Shown in pieces: positions 45,351-54,252 of a stretch of 64,000 bases of DNA. The DNA comes from JAUWGC01 sp963753055 (GTDB taxonomy: Bacteria; Bacteroidota; Bacteroidia; Bacteroidales; B18-G4). The translations under genes were made by a program, and so were the position numbers. Within the stretch, counting starts at the first letter, position 1. The number at the start of each line of letters is the position of its first letter. The notes under the pieces were generated by a model. That model ran no database searches. It was given only the letters and a program-made list of their open reading frames with translations, and was not told the origin of the DNA. The DNA is taken from the NCBI GenBank assembly GCA_963753055.1, contig CAVWAP010000004.1, positions 806,001-870,000 on the forward strand. The letters run 5' to 3'.

Positions 45351-46273
45351 CACTCTTCTTTAACATACCCAAACCTGTATGCAACACCCAAACCGAATGC
45401 TTCTTTGAACTGAGTCCTTGGACCTGTATTTCCGTCCTTGTCGGTAACCATAACATCATGATCATAGATAAGGTTAGTCATAAGGTTTGCTGTCAGCCAG
45501 TTATTGATCTTAAAGTCGATGATCAGATCCCATTTAATATCTATGTTCTGCGGGTCTTCCAGGTAGTTGGAAAATAATTCAAGATAGGTCCATAAGACAA
45601 CATTCTTTACAACCTCTTTCTTAAACATTGCTTTAATCGAAGCACCAAACTCATGCCTGGTCGTGCTGGCATTCTCAATAACATTCCCATTCTCATCTAA
45701 TTTTGCTGGATCAAGTCCATACATGCCAAGATTAGCCAGTGATTGATTGGCTACAATGGTTAGTTTATAGGCGATGGGAGACAGGGATACATAAAAATTA
45801 TCGTTTGGCTGATAAGTCATACCCAGGCCAGCAAGCAGATATCCCGGTGCCAGCAGGTCTGAAACAAGACTGTCGTCAACATCTGCATCATATCCTGGAG
45901 CGAATTGTGTGTTGAAAGATAAGTTAGCACTATAATACCATTTCTTTACGGCATTATATCCGTAATTGGACATGAGGTCAAATCTATCCTGTGTCTTCTC
46001 CATAGGATCTTTACCAATTTTCTGCATGCCATATGCAGCGGTCAGGAAATTGTTCCACACATTCTTGCCTTTTGCATAGTCGGCAAAGGCGTTGAAGGTA
46101 CCTACTCCGGAATAAGAGTTCTTCCCGCCTGCAGCCCAGTTGGTAAATGAAACCTGTGAAAAAGTGAGGGCAATATCGCCTCCTATCTTCCAGGGCTTTA
46201 AGGTATCAGCATCCTGCGCAAGCATACTTATAGATAAGAAACTTGCTATGACAATAAGTAAAAGTTTTTTCAT
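45350..46273 (-). CDS. DUF3078 outer-membrane protein
   Basis: This 307-residue protein has a signal peptide (1-19, ending LAQ), then the DUF3078 pattern: WKIGGDIALTFSQVSFTNWAAGGKNSYSG in the first strands, DRFDLMSNYGYN, and a C-terminal aromatic strand (FGLGVAYRFGY). It is a predicted small beta-barrel of unknown function, widespread in Bacteroidota. Confidence 0.88.
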   Translation of the reverse strand: MKKLLLIVIASFLSISMLAQDADTLKPWKIGGDIALTFSQVSFTNWAAGGKNSYSGVGTFNAFADYAKGKNVWNNFLTAAYGMQKIGKDPMEKTQDRFDLMSNYGYNAVKKWYYSANLSFNTQFAPGYDADVDDSLVSDLLAPGYLLAGLGMTYQPNDNFYVSLSPIAYKLTIVANQSLANLGMYGLDPAKLDENGNVIENASTTRHEFGASIKAMFKKEVVKNVVLWTYLELFSNYLEDPQNIDIKWDLIIDFKINNWLTANLMTNLIYDHDVMVTDKDGNTGPRTQFKEAFGLGVAYRFGYVKEE

Positions 46274-46323
46274 AATCCGTTCATTTTATATTATGGGTGT
46301 TTATCGAAAAATTTTCAAAAATG

Positions 46324-46331
46324 CAAATATA
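46324..46331 (-). promoter_or_regulatory. -7 promoter box of the DUF3078 gene
   Basis: TATATTTG on the - strand, 50 bp before the ATG. The nearest TTG is 23 bp away, so the -33 element is uncertain. Confidence 0.45.
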
Positions 46332-46358
46332 TGAATATGAAATATAATAAAGAACAAG

Positions 46359-47435
46359 CTATTGATTGTAATAGATAATAATGTCGACAGCTCCTACTCC
46401 AAACTTTGCCAGTGAGGCACTTTGATGCTCAAGCTTTTCATAAGCTTTCATCTCCTCAATGATGGCGTCTTTCAAGGTGCCATTTCCTACTCCATGTATG
46501 AAAGTTACCTTCCTCAACCCATTTTTCATGGCATTTTCAAGACATTTCGTAAAATGATTGATTTGAACCTGTAGCATATCATGTGGAGACAGGTCTGTCA
46601 GATCATCCACCACCTGTCCAATATGCAGGTCAACAACCGCTTCATCACGACTGGTCATGTACTTGTCGATCAGCTGCTCTTCTTTTGGCTGAACAGCTTT
46701 TTGCTTGATAGGCTGAGGCGCTTCTGTACTTGGCTTCTCCTGCTTAAGCTCTTGAATTATAGGTTTTTCGGTGATCTTGACGATCAGTGATTTATCGGGT
46801 AAAAGAAATGATTCCTGATATTGTGAATCATTGGCAAACCTGGAGGATTTAATACTGAAGTCTGAACTCACCGGTGGCAATAGCTGAGAAGGCTGGTCAT
46901 TATGGAATAATACCTGCACAGCCCCCTGGTTCCAGCGACGAATATGATCATGGTCTATCGTCTCAACCAGGTATTTCGAGTAGGGCTGCAAGGAGCCATA
47001 ATCTATACCTTCGTATTTTTTGCCTTCGGCCTCTTTAATAAATATACTGAAGAGGATATCCGTTTTGGTATAGTTTATTAAGTAAATATCCAACATCCCT
47101 GTTACCAGCCATCTCTGATCATGAGGATGATAAGCAAGGTAAATGCCTTCTTCCTGGGTGCCCTGTTTGCCGGCTCTTTCCAGCTTACTGGTCCTGATAC
47201 CACTTTCATCAATAGTCTCACTAAGTTCCTGTGATAATTCAACATTGAAATCTTCCCTGAACATATCGCTTGTATGACCATCGCTTTCAATCCTGATAAG
47301 TTCACTGGTCAATACCGGGATGTCAAACCCTTCCTCAATGCTCACGTTGACCATGCTGGTGCTGATGATCTTACATACGATCCCTCCGCCGGGCTCATTT
47401 AAAAACTTTACTTTGTCTCCAACCTTGAATTTCAT
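46359..47435 (-). CDS. DUF2027 protein with C-terminal Smr domain
   Basis: This 358-residue cytoplasmic protein has an N-terminal SH3-like segment (FKVGDKVKFLNEPGGGIVCKI), a central DUF2027 beta domain (100-235), a charged linker, and an Smr domain (275-357: VVDLHIGQ, FIHGVGNGTLKDAI). Smr domains are linked to nucleic-acid nicking and ribosome rescue; the DUF2027-Smr form is typical of Bacteroidota. Its -7 box TATTTTTG (47450-47457) gives a short leader. Confidence 0.92.
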   Translation of the reverse strand: MKFKVGDKVKFLNEPGGGIVCKIISTSMVNVSIEEGFDIPVLTSELIRIESDGHTSDMFREDFNVELSQELSETIDESGIRTSKLERAGKQGTQEEGIYLAYHPHDQRWLVTGMLDIYLINYTKTDILFSIFIKEAEGKKYEGIDYGSLQPYSKYLVETIDHDHIRRWNQGAVQVLFHNDQPSQLLPPVSSDFSIKSSRFANDSQYQESFLLPDKSLIVKITEKPIIQELKQEKPSTEAPQPIKQKAVQPKEEQLIDKYMTSRDEAVVDLHIGQVVDDLTDLSPHDMLQVQINHFTKCLENAMKNGLRKVTFIHGVGNGTLKDAIIEEMKAYEKLEHQSASLAKFGVGAVDIIIYYNQ

Positions 47436-47449
47436 TACTGAAGTTTGGG

Positions 47450-47457
47450 CAAAAATA
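47450..47457 (-). promoter_or_regulatory. -7 promoter box of DUF2027-Smr
   Basis: A perfect TAnnTTTG match on the - strand (TATTTTTG), 14 bp before the start codon. No clear TTG at -33. Confidence 0.45.
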
Positions 47458-47536
47458 CCACATTATTATTGATTTCTAACCTATTTAGAAACCTGTATAA
47501 ATTATATATCTAATAAAAATAAATATAAAAAATGAG

Positions 47537-47544
47537 TAGTTTTG
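47537..47544 (+). promoter_or_regulatory. -7 promoter box of the copper operon
   Basis: TAGTTTTG, a perfect TAnnTTTG, lies 20 bp before the ATG at 47565 and inside the 11-codon extension that an upstream ATG (47532) would give. No clear -33 element. Confidence 0.45.
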
Positions 47545-47564
47545 TTTATCAAACCATTTTACTT

Positions 47565-49673
47565 ATGAAAAGGATTGCTTTAATAATCATGAGCCTGTCC
47601 TGTTTTATTATTACTTATGCCCAGGTTGATAAAGAATTGGATACATTAATTAGCCTGAAAAGTGTTGAAATCAGGGGGATTGCAGGTGAAGAACCGCCTT
47701 ACCAGGTTGAGACTATCCAGCAGAAATTAATTAAATCAGAGCCGGCCAAGGATATAGGGATATTGTTACGGCAAATTCCTAACGTTTCTGGGATCAGAAA
47801 GGGTGGAATAGGTATTGATCCGGTTGTCAGGGGATTCAAATACAGTCAGATAAATACCCAGGTCAACAATGGAATGAAAATAGAAGGGGGTTGCCCCAAC
47901 AGGATGGACCCTACCGTTGCACACGTTGATGTTGATGATATCCAAAAACTTGAAGTTATAAAAGGCCCGTTTGCACTGAAGTACGGACCAGTTCTGGGAT
48001 CTGTGGTCAATATCAAAACCATACAACCCATGCCGCATGAAAAGTTCAAGGTTAATGTTAAGGGTTTATTTGGCTATGAAAGCAACTGGAATGGGATGAA
48101 ACAACATTTATCAGTTTATGGTGGCAACAAAGCAGTGTATTTCTCCCTGTCCGGAAACTATAAGAAGTATGGTAATTACACTGCCGGGAACGACATCCTT
48201 GTAAAATCAGAATTTACCAGGTATAACTGGACCGCTAACCTTGGGATATCTCCGGCTAAAGGCCATCATATCCTGCTTAGCTACGATGACTCGCATGGCA
48301 GGGATGTGATGTATCCTGCATTACCAATGGATGAAAGAAAAGATGATACCCGCCTGTTGTCGGTAGATTATAAAATTGATAAGATATCGAACACATTCAG
48401 GAACTTTAGCGTAAAGTTTTACCATTCAGATGTTAACCATGAAATGGACAACAAGAACAGGCCATTCTCTGATACGGTAGTGGCTGTATCAGAGATCCAT
48501 GCAGTCAATGCTGGCTACAGGATCGAAACAATGATGAATTTTGGCGAAAATAATATCTGGATTGGGAGTGACTTTGAGGATATTTCAAAGGATGGTGATC
48601 GTGTGAAAACAAAAATTCTTGAACCCACTATGCCCGTGATGGGTGAGAAACTCTGGAATGATGCAAAGATCAATAACCTTGGTTTTTTCGCTCAATATGA
48701 CAGAAGATTCAATCGTATTGATTTTGTTGCTGTGGCCCGGCTGGACCTGAATTCAGCAACATCAAACGACCTCCTGTTAAAAAGGCAAGAGAATACACTT
48801 TACTCCAATACAGATGTTGAATCACAGCATACCAACCTGAGCCTGAGTGCTTCTGGGACATATAACTTCAATAAAAGATGGTCGCTTGGACTTACCCTTG
48901 GCAGGGGGGTTAGGAGCCCTGATATGACTGAGAGATATATTATACTATTGCCCGTTGGTTATGATCCTTATGATTACCTGGGTAATCCCATGCTTGATCC
49001 GGAAGCTAATAATGAAGTTGATTTAAAAACTATTTATAGGAATGAAAATGTTGGTGGTTTTGAAGCGGTGGTTTTCTTTTCTTATTTACAGAACTTTATC
49101 CTGGGCAAATACGTACCACCTTCAGAAGTCAAACCACAGACAAAAGGAGTTCTGGGGGTTAAGAAATTTTATAATGAAGATTATGTATTCCTGTCTGGAA
49201 TTGAATTTGCTTACATGAGCCCGGCAAAATATAAATGGGGACTGAATGCCACTGTGGCTTATACTGCCGGAGTTAATCCTGATGCAGAGGGACTTGTATT
49301 TGAGGATGGTGAAGTCGTCGATAAGGAAAAAATAAAGAATGATCCTCTGCCTGAAATCCCACCTTTTGAGGGTAATTTTGCTTTTAACTATAAGTTCCTG
49401 GATGCCAGGCTGGTCCCGGAGATTGCCCTTCGATTGGTGGCCGCGCAAAACAGGGTTTCCCAGGCTTATCATGAAACAAAATCACCTGGTTTTACAACAA
49501 TGGATATAAAGATTACATATCACTTTAATAAATACCTGGATATTTTCGCCGGTGTTAGCAACCTGTTCAACAAAGCATACTATGAACATCTAAACAGGCG
49601 GATTATTGGAACAAATCAGAATTTATATGAGCCCGGCAGAGTGTTCTATATAAACCTCGTTTTTAATATTTAA
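47565..49673 (+). CDS. TonB-dependent outer-membrane receptor, OprC-type (copper)
   Basis: This 702-residue receptor has a signal peptide (MKRIALIIMSLSCFIITYAQ), a plug domain (KDIGILLRQIPNVSGIRKGG ... VRGF), and a 22-strand barrel ending NLVFNI. It carries C110-PNR-M114 in the plug and H292-E-M294 in an extracellular loop, matching the CxxxM and HxM copper ligands of OprC. The upstream ATG at 47532 was rejected because a perfect -7 promoter box, TAGTTTTG at 47537-47544, lies inside it. The genes that follow encode MbnP- and MbnH-like proteins, which supports copper as the substrate. Confidence 0.88.
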   Translation: MKRIALIIMSLSCFIITYAQVDKELDTLISLKSVEIRGIAGEEPPYQVETIQQKLIKSEPAKDIGILLRQIPNVSGIRKGGIGIDPVVRGFKYSQINTQVNNGMKIEGGCPNRMDPTVAHVDVDDIQKLEVIKGPFALKYGPVLGSVVNIKTIQPMPHEKFKVNVKGLFGYESNWNGMKQHLSVYGGNKAVYFSLSGNYKKYGNYTAGNDILVKSEFTRYNWTANLGISPAKGHHILLSYDDSHGRDVMYPALPMDERKDDTRLLSVDYKIDKISNTFRNFSVKFYHSDVNHEMDNKNRPFSDTVVAVSEIHAVNAGYRIETMMNFGENNIWIGSDFEDISKDGDRVKTKILEPTMPVMGEKLWNDAKINNLGFFAQYDRRFNRIDFVAVARLDLNSATSNDLLLKRQENTLYSNTDVESQHTNLSLSASGTYNFNKRWSLGLTLGRGVRSPDMTERYIILLPVGYDPYDYLGNPMLDPEANNEVDLKTIYRNENVGGFEAVVFFSYLQNFILGKYVPPSEVKPQTKGVLGVKKFYNEDYVFLSGIEFAYMSPAKYKWGLNATVAYTAGVNPDAEGLVFEDGEVVDKEKIKNDPLPEIPPFEGNFAFNYKFLDARLVPEIALRLVAAQNRVSQAYHETKSPGFTTMDIKITYHFNKYLDIFAGVSNLFNKAYYEHLNRRIIGTNQNLYEPGRVFYINLVFNI

Positions 49674-49683
49674 ATAACATATA

Positions 49684-50043
49684 ATGAAGAAATTCTGGAT
49701 TCTTTTATCAATAATAATCCCCCTGCTTGCCTGTGAGAAAGAAGAGGAAGTAAGCGTAGAGTATCTTGTGTCCAATAACTCATCTGGGTTCCTGGTTAAT
49801 TATTTAAATGAGAATGGTAACCTGATCACTGAGGCAGTAGATAATAATAGTGCACAGGACAGATGGTCTTACTCATTTAAAACTGACAGGGGGAATATTG
49901 TTTTTATCTCGGCCATTTACACGGAAGTCAATGATGGGATCAAGGTGACATTAATAATTGATGGAAAGACCTTTAAGCAAGGATCCAGCAGTAATGATAC
50001 AATAAATTATGTCACTGTCTCAGGCACTGTTCCGTATAAATGA
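49684..50043 (+). CDS. Small lipoprotein of the copper operon
   Basis: This 119-residue protein has a lipobox (PLLAC) and a mature domain of about 100 residues (VEYLVSNNSSGFLVNYLNENGNL ... IDGKTFKQGSSSN) that looks like an all-beta sandwich, in the style of MmpS-like small lipoproteins. The family is not certain. It lies 10 bp after the receptor and 37 bp before the MbnP-like gene, so it is part of the operon. Confidence 0.75.
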   Translation: MKKFWILLSIIIPLLACEKEEEVSVEYLVSNNSSGFLVNYLNENGNLITEAVDNNSAQDRWSYSFKTDRGNIVFISAIYTEVNDGIKVTLIIDGKTFKQGSSSNDTINYVTVSGTVPYK

Positions 50044-50080
50044 CAGCTGGAAGCAACCAGTTATTAATTTTTGATGTCTG

Positions 50081-50890
50081 ATGTTTATGATGCGCAAAAT
50101 CTTCTCCTGGTTATCATTGCTAATCTTGTTCTTTTCCATTGTCTTAATTTCTTGTGAGAAAGCAGAAGACAATGAGGAAGACCCATATGGTAATATCAAA
50201 TTCACATTCCTTCACAAGGTTGATGGCACACCGCTGGAAGTTGATATTATGCAATACGTGAATGCAGCCGGAAATCAGTATATGGTTAATGAAATTCAAT
50301 ATTTTATTTCTAATGTGACATTACACAGACCCGATGGAAGCACATTCATAATTAATGATTTCAAGGACATTCATTATATTGATACTGACCTGGAAGGAAC
50401 CTGGTCATGGCAGGTGTTTGATCATATACCCACCGGCAATTATTCATCCATTTCGTTCACTTACGGAATAGGTGAGGATAAGAATCATTCATTAATGTAT
50501 GTTAACCCGCCGGAATCATTTATGTTTTGGCCGGAGTATCTTGGAGGAGGCTACCATTATATGAAACTTAATGGAAAATGGTTGAATAGTGACCAGCAGA
50601 TTTCCCCCTTTAATTTTCATCTGGGTATTGGCCAGATTTACGATTCTACCGGGCAAATAACAGGGTTTATCCATAATAATTTTGAAGTCAGTTTGCCCCA
50701 ATCATCATTTATTATCAATGAAAAACAGTGGACAGATATTGATATCGTCATGAACATTGAGAAATGGTTTAAGTCTCCCCATGCTTATGATCATAATGTC
50801 TGGGGGGGTGATATTATGCAGACACAGGAGGCAATGAAAATTGCCTGTGAAAATGGGCATGATGTTTTCACTGTAAATATCCTGGAATAG
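50081..50890 (+). CDS. mbnP: MbnP-like copper-binding protein (lipoprotein)
   Basis: This 269-residue protein has a lipobox (VLISC) and the MbnP pattern: an opening strand FTFLHKVDGTPLEV, YMVNEIQYFISNVTL, GIGEDKNHSLMYVNPPESFMFWP, GGGYHYMKLNGKW, and a C-terminal EKWFKSPHAYDHNVW ... DVFTV. In methanotrophs, MbnP carries a tryptophan that MbnH oxidises to kynurenine to complete a copper site; several Trp are conserved here. The next gene encodes the MbnH-like partner. The start could also be 50087 or 50090. Confidence 0.85.
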   Translation: MFMMRKIFSWLSLLILFFSIVLISCEKAEDNEEDPYGNIKFTFLHKVDGTPLEVDIMQYVNAAGNQYMVNEIQYFISNVTLHRPDGSTFIINDFKDIHYIDTDLEGTWSWQVFDHIPTGNYSSISFTYGIGEDKNHSLMYVNPPESFMFWPEYLGGGYHYMKLNGKWLNSDQQISPFNFHLGIGQIYDSTGQITGFIHNNFEVSLPQSSFIINEKQWTDIDIVMNIEKWFKSPHAYDHNVWGGDIMQTQEAMKIACENGHDVFTVNILE

Positions 50891-50891
50891 C

Positions 50892-52058
50892 ATGAGGATC
50901 TATCAACATAGCTATCGGTTTGGCGCTCTCCTGGTGGTAATGGCAGGGCTGCTTTTATTGTTTTCATGCAAGAAAGAAGACAGCGAGATCGTGAGTGAAT
51001 ACAAGGCCAGGCCTTATGATATTGAAATCCCGTTTGGTTTCCCCACTAAAATGAACATACCGTCAGATAACCCCATGACGATTGAAGGTGTGGAACTGGG
51101 AAGATACTTGTTTTACGATGGAAGATTATCCGGTCGCACTCACCCGGATTCCCTGATGAGCTGTGCAACCTGCCATATTCAGGAAAATTCATTTGAATGT
51201 GGCATCGACCACCCGGTCTACCAGGGTGGGATTACACATGGCCTGACAGGGATACCAACGCATCATGTGATGCTACCGCTGGTCAACCTTGTTTGGAATC
51301 ATACAGGATACCTATGGAACGGCAAATTATATCCGGATAACCCGGAAAGTTACTATAGAAATATTGAAGACCTTGTTTGGATGGGCGTTGTGGCTCCTCA
51401 TGAAATGGCAGGGGATACGAACCGGGTAAAAGCATTATTCCAGACCATCCCGGGCTATCCCAAGTTGTTTCAGCATGCTTTTGGATCAGATCAGATCACC
51501 ATGAAAAATATTAGCCGGGCCATTGCCCAATTCATTCGGACTTTGATCTCAGGTAATGCTAAATTTGACAAGTACATGCGAGGGGAGGTTCAGCTAAGTG
51601 GTTCAGAGTTAAATGGATTTGTGCTTTTTACTACTGAAGAAGGGGCAGATTGCTTCCATTGTCATGGTGGTTATGGTAATCCATTATTCACTACAAATCT
51701 CTTTTATAATAATGGCAAGGACACCATCTTTGATGACCCCTTAGACAGGTATTCCATCACTGGAGATCCTAATAACAAAGGTGCTTACAAAGCCACAACA
51801 CTAAGAAATATTGAACTCACCGGCCCGTACATGCATGATGGACGATTCCAGACCCTGGAAGAAGTGATTGAATTTTACAACCAGGGACTGCTATGGTCAC
51901 CCCAGATTGATCCCCTGATGCATCATATAAATGACGGCGGAACACAGCTTACCGCCCTGGAAAAAGCTGACCTGATTGCGTTTATCAAGACCTTGCGGGA
52001 TGATGATTTTCTAAGCAATCCGGATTTCGCAAAACCAGAGAAATTCCCGGATGAATAG
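50892..52058 (+). CDS. mbnH: MbnH-like di-haem cytochrome c peroxidase family enzyme
   Basis: This 388-residue protein has a lipobox (LLLFSC26), two haem c sites C91-ATC-H95 and C254-FHC-H258, and family segments GVELGRYLFYDGRLSG, LVNLVWNHTGYLWNG, and GPYMHDGRFQTLEEVIEFY. MbnH belongs to the MauG/CCP superfamily and modifies a Trp on MbnP. The gene starts 1 bp after the MbnP-like stop, indicating translational coupling. An ordinary peroxidase cannot be excluded by sequence alone; the neighbourhood favours MbnH. Confidence 0.85.
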   Translation: MRIYQHSYRFGALLVVMAGLLLLFSCKKEDSEIVSEYKARPYDIEIPFGFPTKMNIPSDNPMTIEGVELGRYLFYDGRLSGRTHPDSLMSCATCHIQENSFECGIDHPVYQGGITHGLTGIPTHHVMLPLVNLVWNHTGYLWNGKLYPDNPESYYRNIEDLVWMGVVAPHEMAGDTNRVKALFQTIPGYPKLFQHAFGSDQITMKNISRAIAQFIRTLISGNAKFDKYMRGEVQLSGSELNGFVLFTTEEGADCFHCHGGYGNPLFTTNLFYNNGKDTIFDDPLDRYSITGDPNNKGAYKATTLRNIELTGPYMHDGRFQTLEEVIEFYNQGLLWSPQIDPLMHHINDGGTQLTALEKADLIAFIKTLRDDDFLSNPDFAKPEKFPDE

Positions 52059-52082
52059 CGTATAGCTTCCTGTTTTCCTTTC

Positions 52083-54206
52083 TTAGAACTTAGGTGTCAC
52101 ACCTAAGTTCTGAAAAACAAACGCCCACATATCCGTAGCTTCATCGATTCTTTTGGAAGTTGGCTTGCCCGCTCCGTGCCCTGCTTTAGTTTCAATCCTT
52201 ACCAGCACAGGGTTATCCCCGACGTGATTCTCCTGTAATGTTGCCATGAACTTAAAAGTATGTGCAGGTACCACCCGGTCATCATGATCGGCAGTGAATG
52301 CAAGTGTTGCGGGGTATGCCACACCTTCCTTGATATTATGAAGAGGAGAGTAACCATATAGATAGTTGAACATATCTGCGTCATCCTCGCTTGTTCCATA
52401 ATCAGCAGCCCAGGCCCAGCCAATAGTAAACTTATGGTAACGAAGCATATCCATTACTCCGACAAATGGCAAGGCAACCTTAAACAATTCAGGACGCTGG
52501 GTCATGCAGGCGCCTACCAGCAATCCGCCATTTGAACCACCCATGATGCCTATCTTCTCACTGGATGTATACTTGTTATCAATCAGATATTCTGCTGCAG
52601 CAATGAAGTCGTCGAAAACATTCTGCTTTTGCTGCAATATTCCAGCTTCGTGCCAATCTTCACCATATTCACCTCCACCACGAATATTAGCCACAGCCCA
52701 TATACCTCCATTTTCAAGTAAAATAAGCCTGCTAACATTAAAGCTAGGTGTTATGCTTATATCGAATCCTCCATATCCATAAAGCAATGTTGGATTATTT
52801 CCATTCATTTCGATGCCTTTTTTATGTACGATGAACAGAGGAATTTTGGTGCCATCTTTACTGTTGTAGAACACCTGTTTTGTCTCAAAATCATCAGCAT
52901 TAAAGTCGATCTCGGCATCCCTGTAGATGGTTGAGGCATTTGTTTTCAAATCAAATTTATAAATCACGGTTGGGAAGGTGAATGAAGTGAAACCGTAAAA
53001 AGCAATATTATCACCCTTCTCACTGCTGAAGCCGGCCAGGGTACCCAGGGTAGGTAATTCAATGTCCTTGGCATACTCCCCTTTTATCGTGTACAATTGT
53101 GCTACGCTATGAGCATCTTTCATGTACTCTGCCATGATCATGTCACCTATCAGGCGAACACCATCAAGGACTTCTTCTTTCTCGGGAATGAGGACTTTCC
53201 AGTTTTCCTTCTCAGGCTTCTTTGTGTCAACCATGAAAAGTTGATTCTTCGGTGCTCCGTCATTGGTATTGAGCAGCAACTTGTCACCGATATTATCCAC
53301 AACTCCATAATCATGGTCAAACCCTTCCGCCAGTAAAGTAAATTCTGATTCTTTCTTTTCCAAATCCTTAAAGTACAATGAATTGCCACTCGTTGATTCG
53401 GATTCATAGAGAAGCAGGAATCGTTCATCTTCTGTCGTGCCGGCATAATAATTTCTCAAAGGGAATTCCGGGTTTTCATACACAAGAATATCTTCATCCT
53501 GCGCAGTACCGATCTTATGGTAATATAGCTTATGGTTTTCATTCTTATCGCTAAGCTCCTCACCCTCGGCGGGTGGGTCATAGCTTCCATAATAAAAGCC
53601 ATCATCTTTCCATGAAATACCTGAGAATTTCACCCATTTGATATGATCATCAAGGTTTTCTCCGGTTTCCAGGTCCATGACAAAGATTTCATTCCAATCA
53701 GAACCTGCCCTTGCAATCTTATAGGCAAAGTACTTTCCATCCTTTGAAATATCTGTACCGGAAAGGGCAACAGTACCATCTTCACTTAGGGAGTTGGGAT
53801 CAAGCAGTACTCTCGGTTCTGCCTCAAGATCATCCATGATGTATAATACGCTTTGATTTTGCAGCCCGTCATTTTTATAAAACAGGTAGTGGTTGCCATC
53901 TTTGTAAGGAACACCATGCTTGGGATAATTCCAGATTTTTGTAAGGCGTTCTCGCAACTGGTCGCGGAATGGGATCTTTGCAAGGTAGGCTTCTGTTACA
54001 GCATTTTCTGCTGTAACCCATTCTGCTGTTTCGTCAGCATTGTCATCTTCAAGCCAACGATATGGATCTGCGACGCTCGTCCCAAAATAATCGTCTACCT
54101 GATCAACTTTCTTGGCCACAGGATAATTGATTGTGGCCTTTTCCTCAGTACACCCCATTGTAATCATAATTGTTGCAACGATAAGTAATGTGAGATACTT
54201 TTTCAT
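52083..54206 (-). CDS. Prolyl oligopeptidase family serine peptidase (S9A), lipoprotein
   Basis: This 707-residue protein has a lipobox (MITMGC), an N-terminal propeller segment (YRWLEDDNADETAEWV, then seven-blade-like repeats), and a hydrolase domain with S558 in GGSNGGLL, D642 in DHDDRVVP and H677 in AGHGAGK. The triad is complete; it should cleave after proline in short peptides. It is probably periplasmic. A stem of 11 bp spans its last codons (52085-52111). Confidence 0.95.
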   Translation of the reverse strand: MKKYLTLLIVATIMITMGCTEEKATINYPVAKKVDQVDDYFGTSVADPYRWLEDDNADETAEWVTAENAVTEAYLAKIPFRDQLRERLTKIWNYPKHGVPYKDGNHYLFYKNDGLQNQSVLYIMDDLEAEPRVLLDPNSLSEDGTVALSGTDISKDGKYFAYKIARAGSDWNEIFVMDLETGENLDDHIKWVKFSGISWKDDGFYYGSYDPPAEGEELSDKNENHKLYYHKIGTAQDEDILVYENPEFPLRNYYAGTTEDERFLLLYESESTSGNSLYFKDLEKKESEFTLLAEGFDHDYGVVDNIGDKLLLNTNDGAPKNQLFMVDTKKPEKENWKVLIPEKEEVLDGVRLIGDMIMAEYMKDAHSVAQLYTIKGEYAKDIELPTLGTLAGFSSEKGDNIAFYGFTSFTFPTVIYKFDLKTNASTIYRDAEIDFNADDFETKQVFYNSKDGTKIPLFIVHKKGIEMNGNNPTLLYGYGGFDISITPSFNVSRLILLENGGIWAVANIRGGGEYGEDWHEAGILQQKQNVFDDFIAAAEYLIDNKYTSSEKIGIMGGSNGGLLVGACMTQRPELFKVALPFVGVMDMLRYHKFTIGWAWAADYGTSEDDADMFNYLYGYSPLHNIKEGVAYPATLAFTADHDDRVVPAHTFKFMATLQENHVGDNPVLVRIETKAGHGAGKPTSKRIDEATDMWAFVFQNLGVTPKF
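52085..52111. terminator. Palindrome between convergent genes
   Basis: AGAACTTAGGT-GTCAC-ACCTAAGTTCT lies between the convergent copper operon and peptidase genes, overlapping the peptidase's last codons. No T-run follows on either strand, so a bidirectional end is only suggested. Confidence 0.45.
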
Positions 54207-54252
54207 TTTTTTTTGATTTACGTTAATAAATAAATATTATAGTGTGTTTATG

